Assembly (NCBI RefSeq): GCF_002355335.1
Contig: NZ_AP014946.1
Coordinates: 124,001-188,000 of the forward strand
Length of the DNA stretch: 64,000 bases
Direction: 5' to 3'
From: Variibacter gotjawalensis
GTDB lineage: Bacteria; Pseudomonadota; Alphaproteobacteria; Rhizobiales; Xanthobacteraceae
Position numbers and translations under genes: made by a program. Shown here piece after piece: positions 63,711 through 64,000 of this stretch. The notes under the pieces were generated by a model. That model worked only from the letters and a program-made list of their open reading frames with translations. It did no database searches and was not told the origin of the DNA. How positions within the stretch are numbered: position 1 is the stretch's first letter; each line of letters begins with the position of its first letter.

Positions 63711-64000
63711 CTAGGCCGTCGCAGCAGCTTTCTTGACGATCTCGCGCTTGATGCCGAGCGCGTGATCCGACAGGTCGGTGTCGCGCTGCTTCAGCAGGAA
63801 TGCGTCGAGGCCACCGCGCGCATCGATGCTGCGCAGGGCATTCGCCGAAACGCGCATACGGACCGAACGGCCGAGCGCGTCGGAGATCAGGGTGACGTTG
63901 CAAAGGTTCGGCAGGAACCGGCGCTTGGTCTTGATGTTCGAGTGGCTGACTTTGTGACCCGTCTGGGGGCCCTTACCGGTCAGATCGCAACGCCGCGACA
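63711..64000 (-). CDS. rpmB: 50S ribosomal protein L28
   Basis: 96 residues counting the initiator Met, whose A is the first base beyond the window; TG are the last two bases on the minus strand. The sequence [20 protein letters not shown] and [18 protein letters not shown] is the alphaproteobacterial L28 pattern. The C-terminal [12 protein letters not shown] matches the rhizobial tail. It binds 23S rRNA near the peptidyl-transferase tunnel region. The frame does not appear as an ordinary start-to-stop ORF because the start is cut. Confidence 0.97.
   Translation of the reverse strand, partial: SRRCDLTGKGPQTGHKVSHSNIKTKRRFLPNLCNVTLISDALGRSVRMRVSANALRSIDARGGLDAFLLKQRDTDLSDHALGIKREIVKKAAATA

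Overview
The window reads as chromosomal DNA of an alphaproteobacterium of the order Hyphomicrobiales (Rhizobiales), probably near Nitrobacteraceae/Xanthobacteraceae. The basis is the gene families and overall codon style: a rhizobial-type general porin, two Ku proteins with LigD, orphan Bug-type binding proteins, an Lrp regulator beside an E1-like transketolase, DUF1127, and dispersed palindromic repeat pairs. No rRNA, tRNA, CRISPR array or complete insertion sequence was recognised.

Region 1 (1-17.8 kb) is a cell-surface polysaccharide locus. It holds a glycosyltransferase cut by the left edge, rmd-gmd (GDP-D-rhamnose branch), rfbACBD (dTDP-L-rhamnose), an outer-membrane porin, a lone serine recombinase, a second NDP-sugar branch gene fcl (GDP-L-fucose), two glycosyltransferase genes (one a GT4-GT2 fusion), and a Wzm/Wzt-type ABC exporter. 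A second, GC-richer gmd is followed by a decayed fcl copy. Much of 0.4-15.7 kb uses visibly more A/T-ending codons than the rest, which fits an acquired O-antigen-type island.

Region 2 (17.9-25.9 kb) is a DNA-repair cluster: topoisomerase IB, Ku, a HAD phosphatase, a GGDEF protein, and an opposing ku-ligD operon, so there are two Ku genes beside one LigD. Region 3 (26-30.8 kb) holds an ETF-beta-type lysine methyltransferase homologue, a DinB-fold protein, an Lrp regulator divergent from an 800-residue E1/transketolase-like enzyme, and a DUF1127 protein.

Region 4 (30.9-48.9 kb) is the most unusual. It contains a three-gene operon (small UxaA-type subunit, large UxaA-type subunit, Ldh-family dehydrogenase) that resembles sulfolactate sulfo-lyase SuyAB plus ComC. 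This is divergent from a GntR regulator and a Bug protein, with a palindrome between. Next come an amidase, a nitroreductase, and a tightly packed nine-gene cluster: substrate-binding protein, complex-II-like FeS subunit, two membrane anchors, TauE/SafE exporter, fumarase/tartrate dehydratase alpha, Bug, fumarase/tartrate dehydratase beta, and a complex-II-like flavoprotein whose usual FAD-linking His is replaced by Cys. After it come a FadR-type regulator, a cupin, a third Bug and a uronate-dehydrogenase-like SDR. Together these look like uptake and oxidation of organic (possibly sulfonated) acids; the substrates cannot be read from the sequence.

Region 5 (48.9-64 kb) is mixed housekeeping: a LysR regulator with a divergent flavin-fold protein, a thiolase, DacA-type carboxypeptidase, a COG0523 GTPase, an amidase, FadD, DUF924, a polysaccharide flippase, an amidohydrolase, an acyl-CoA synthetase, and the ribosomal protein L28 gene, whose start-codon A lies just outside the right edge. 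Three copies of one paired palindromic repeat and two other repeat pairs sit in intergenic gaps of regions 4 and 5.
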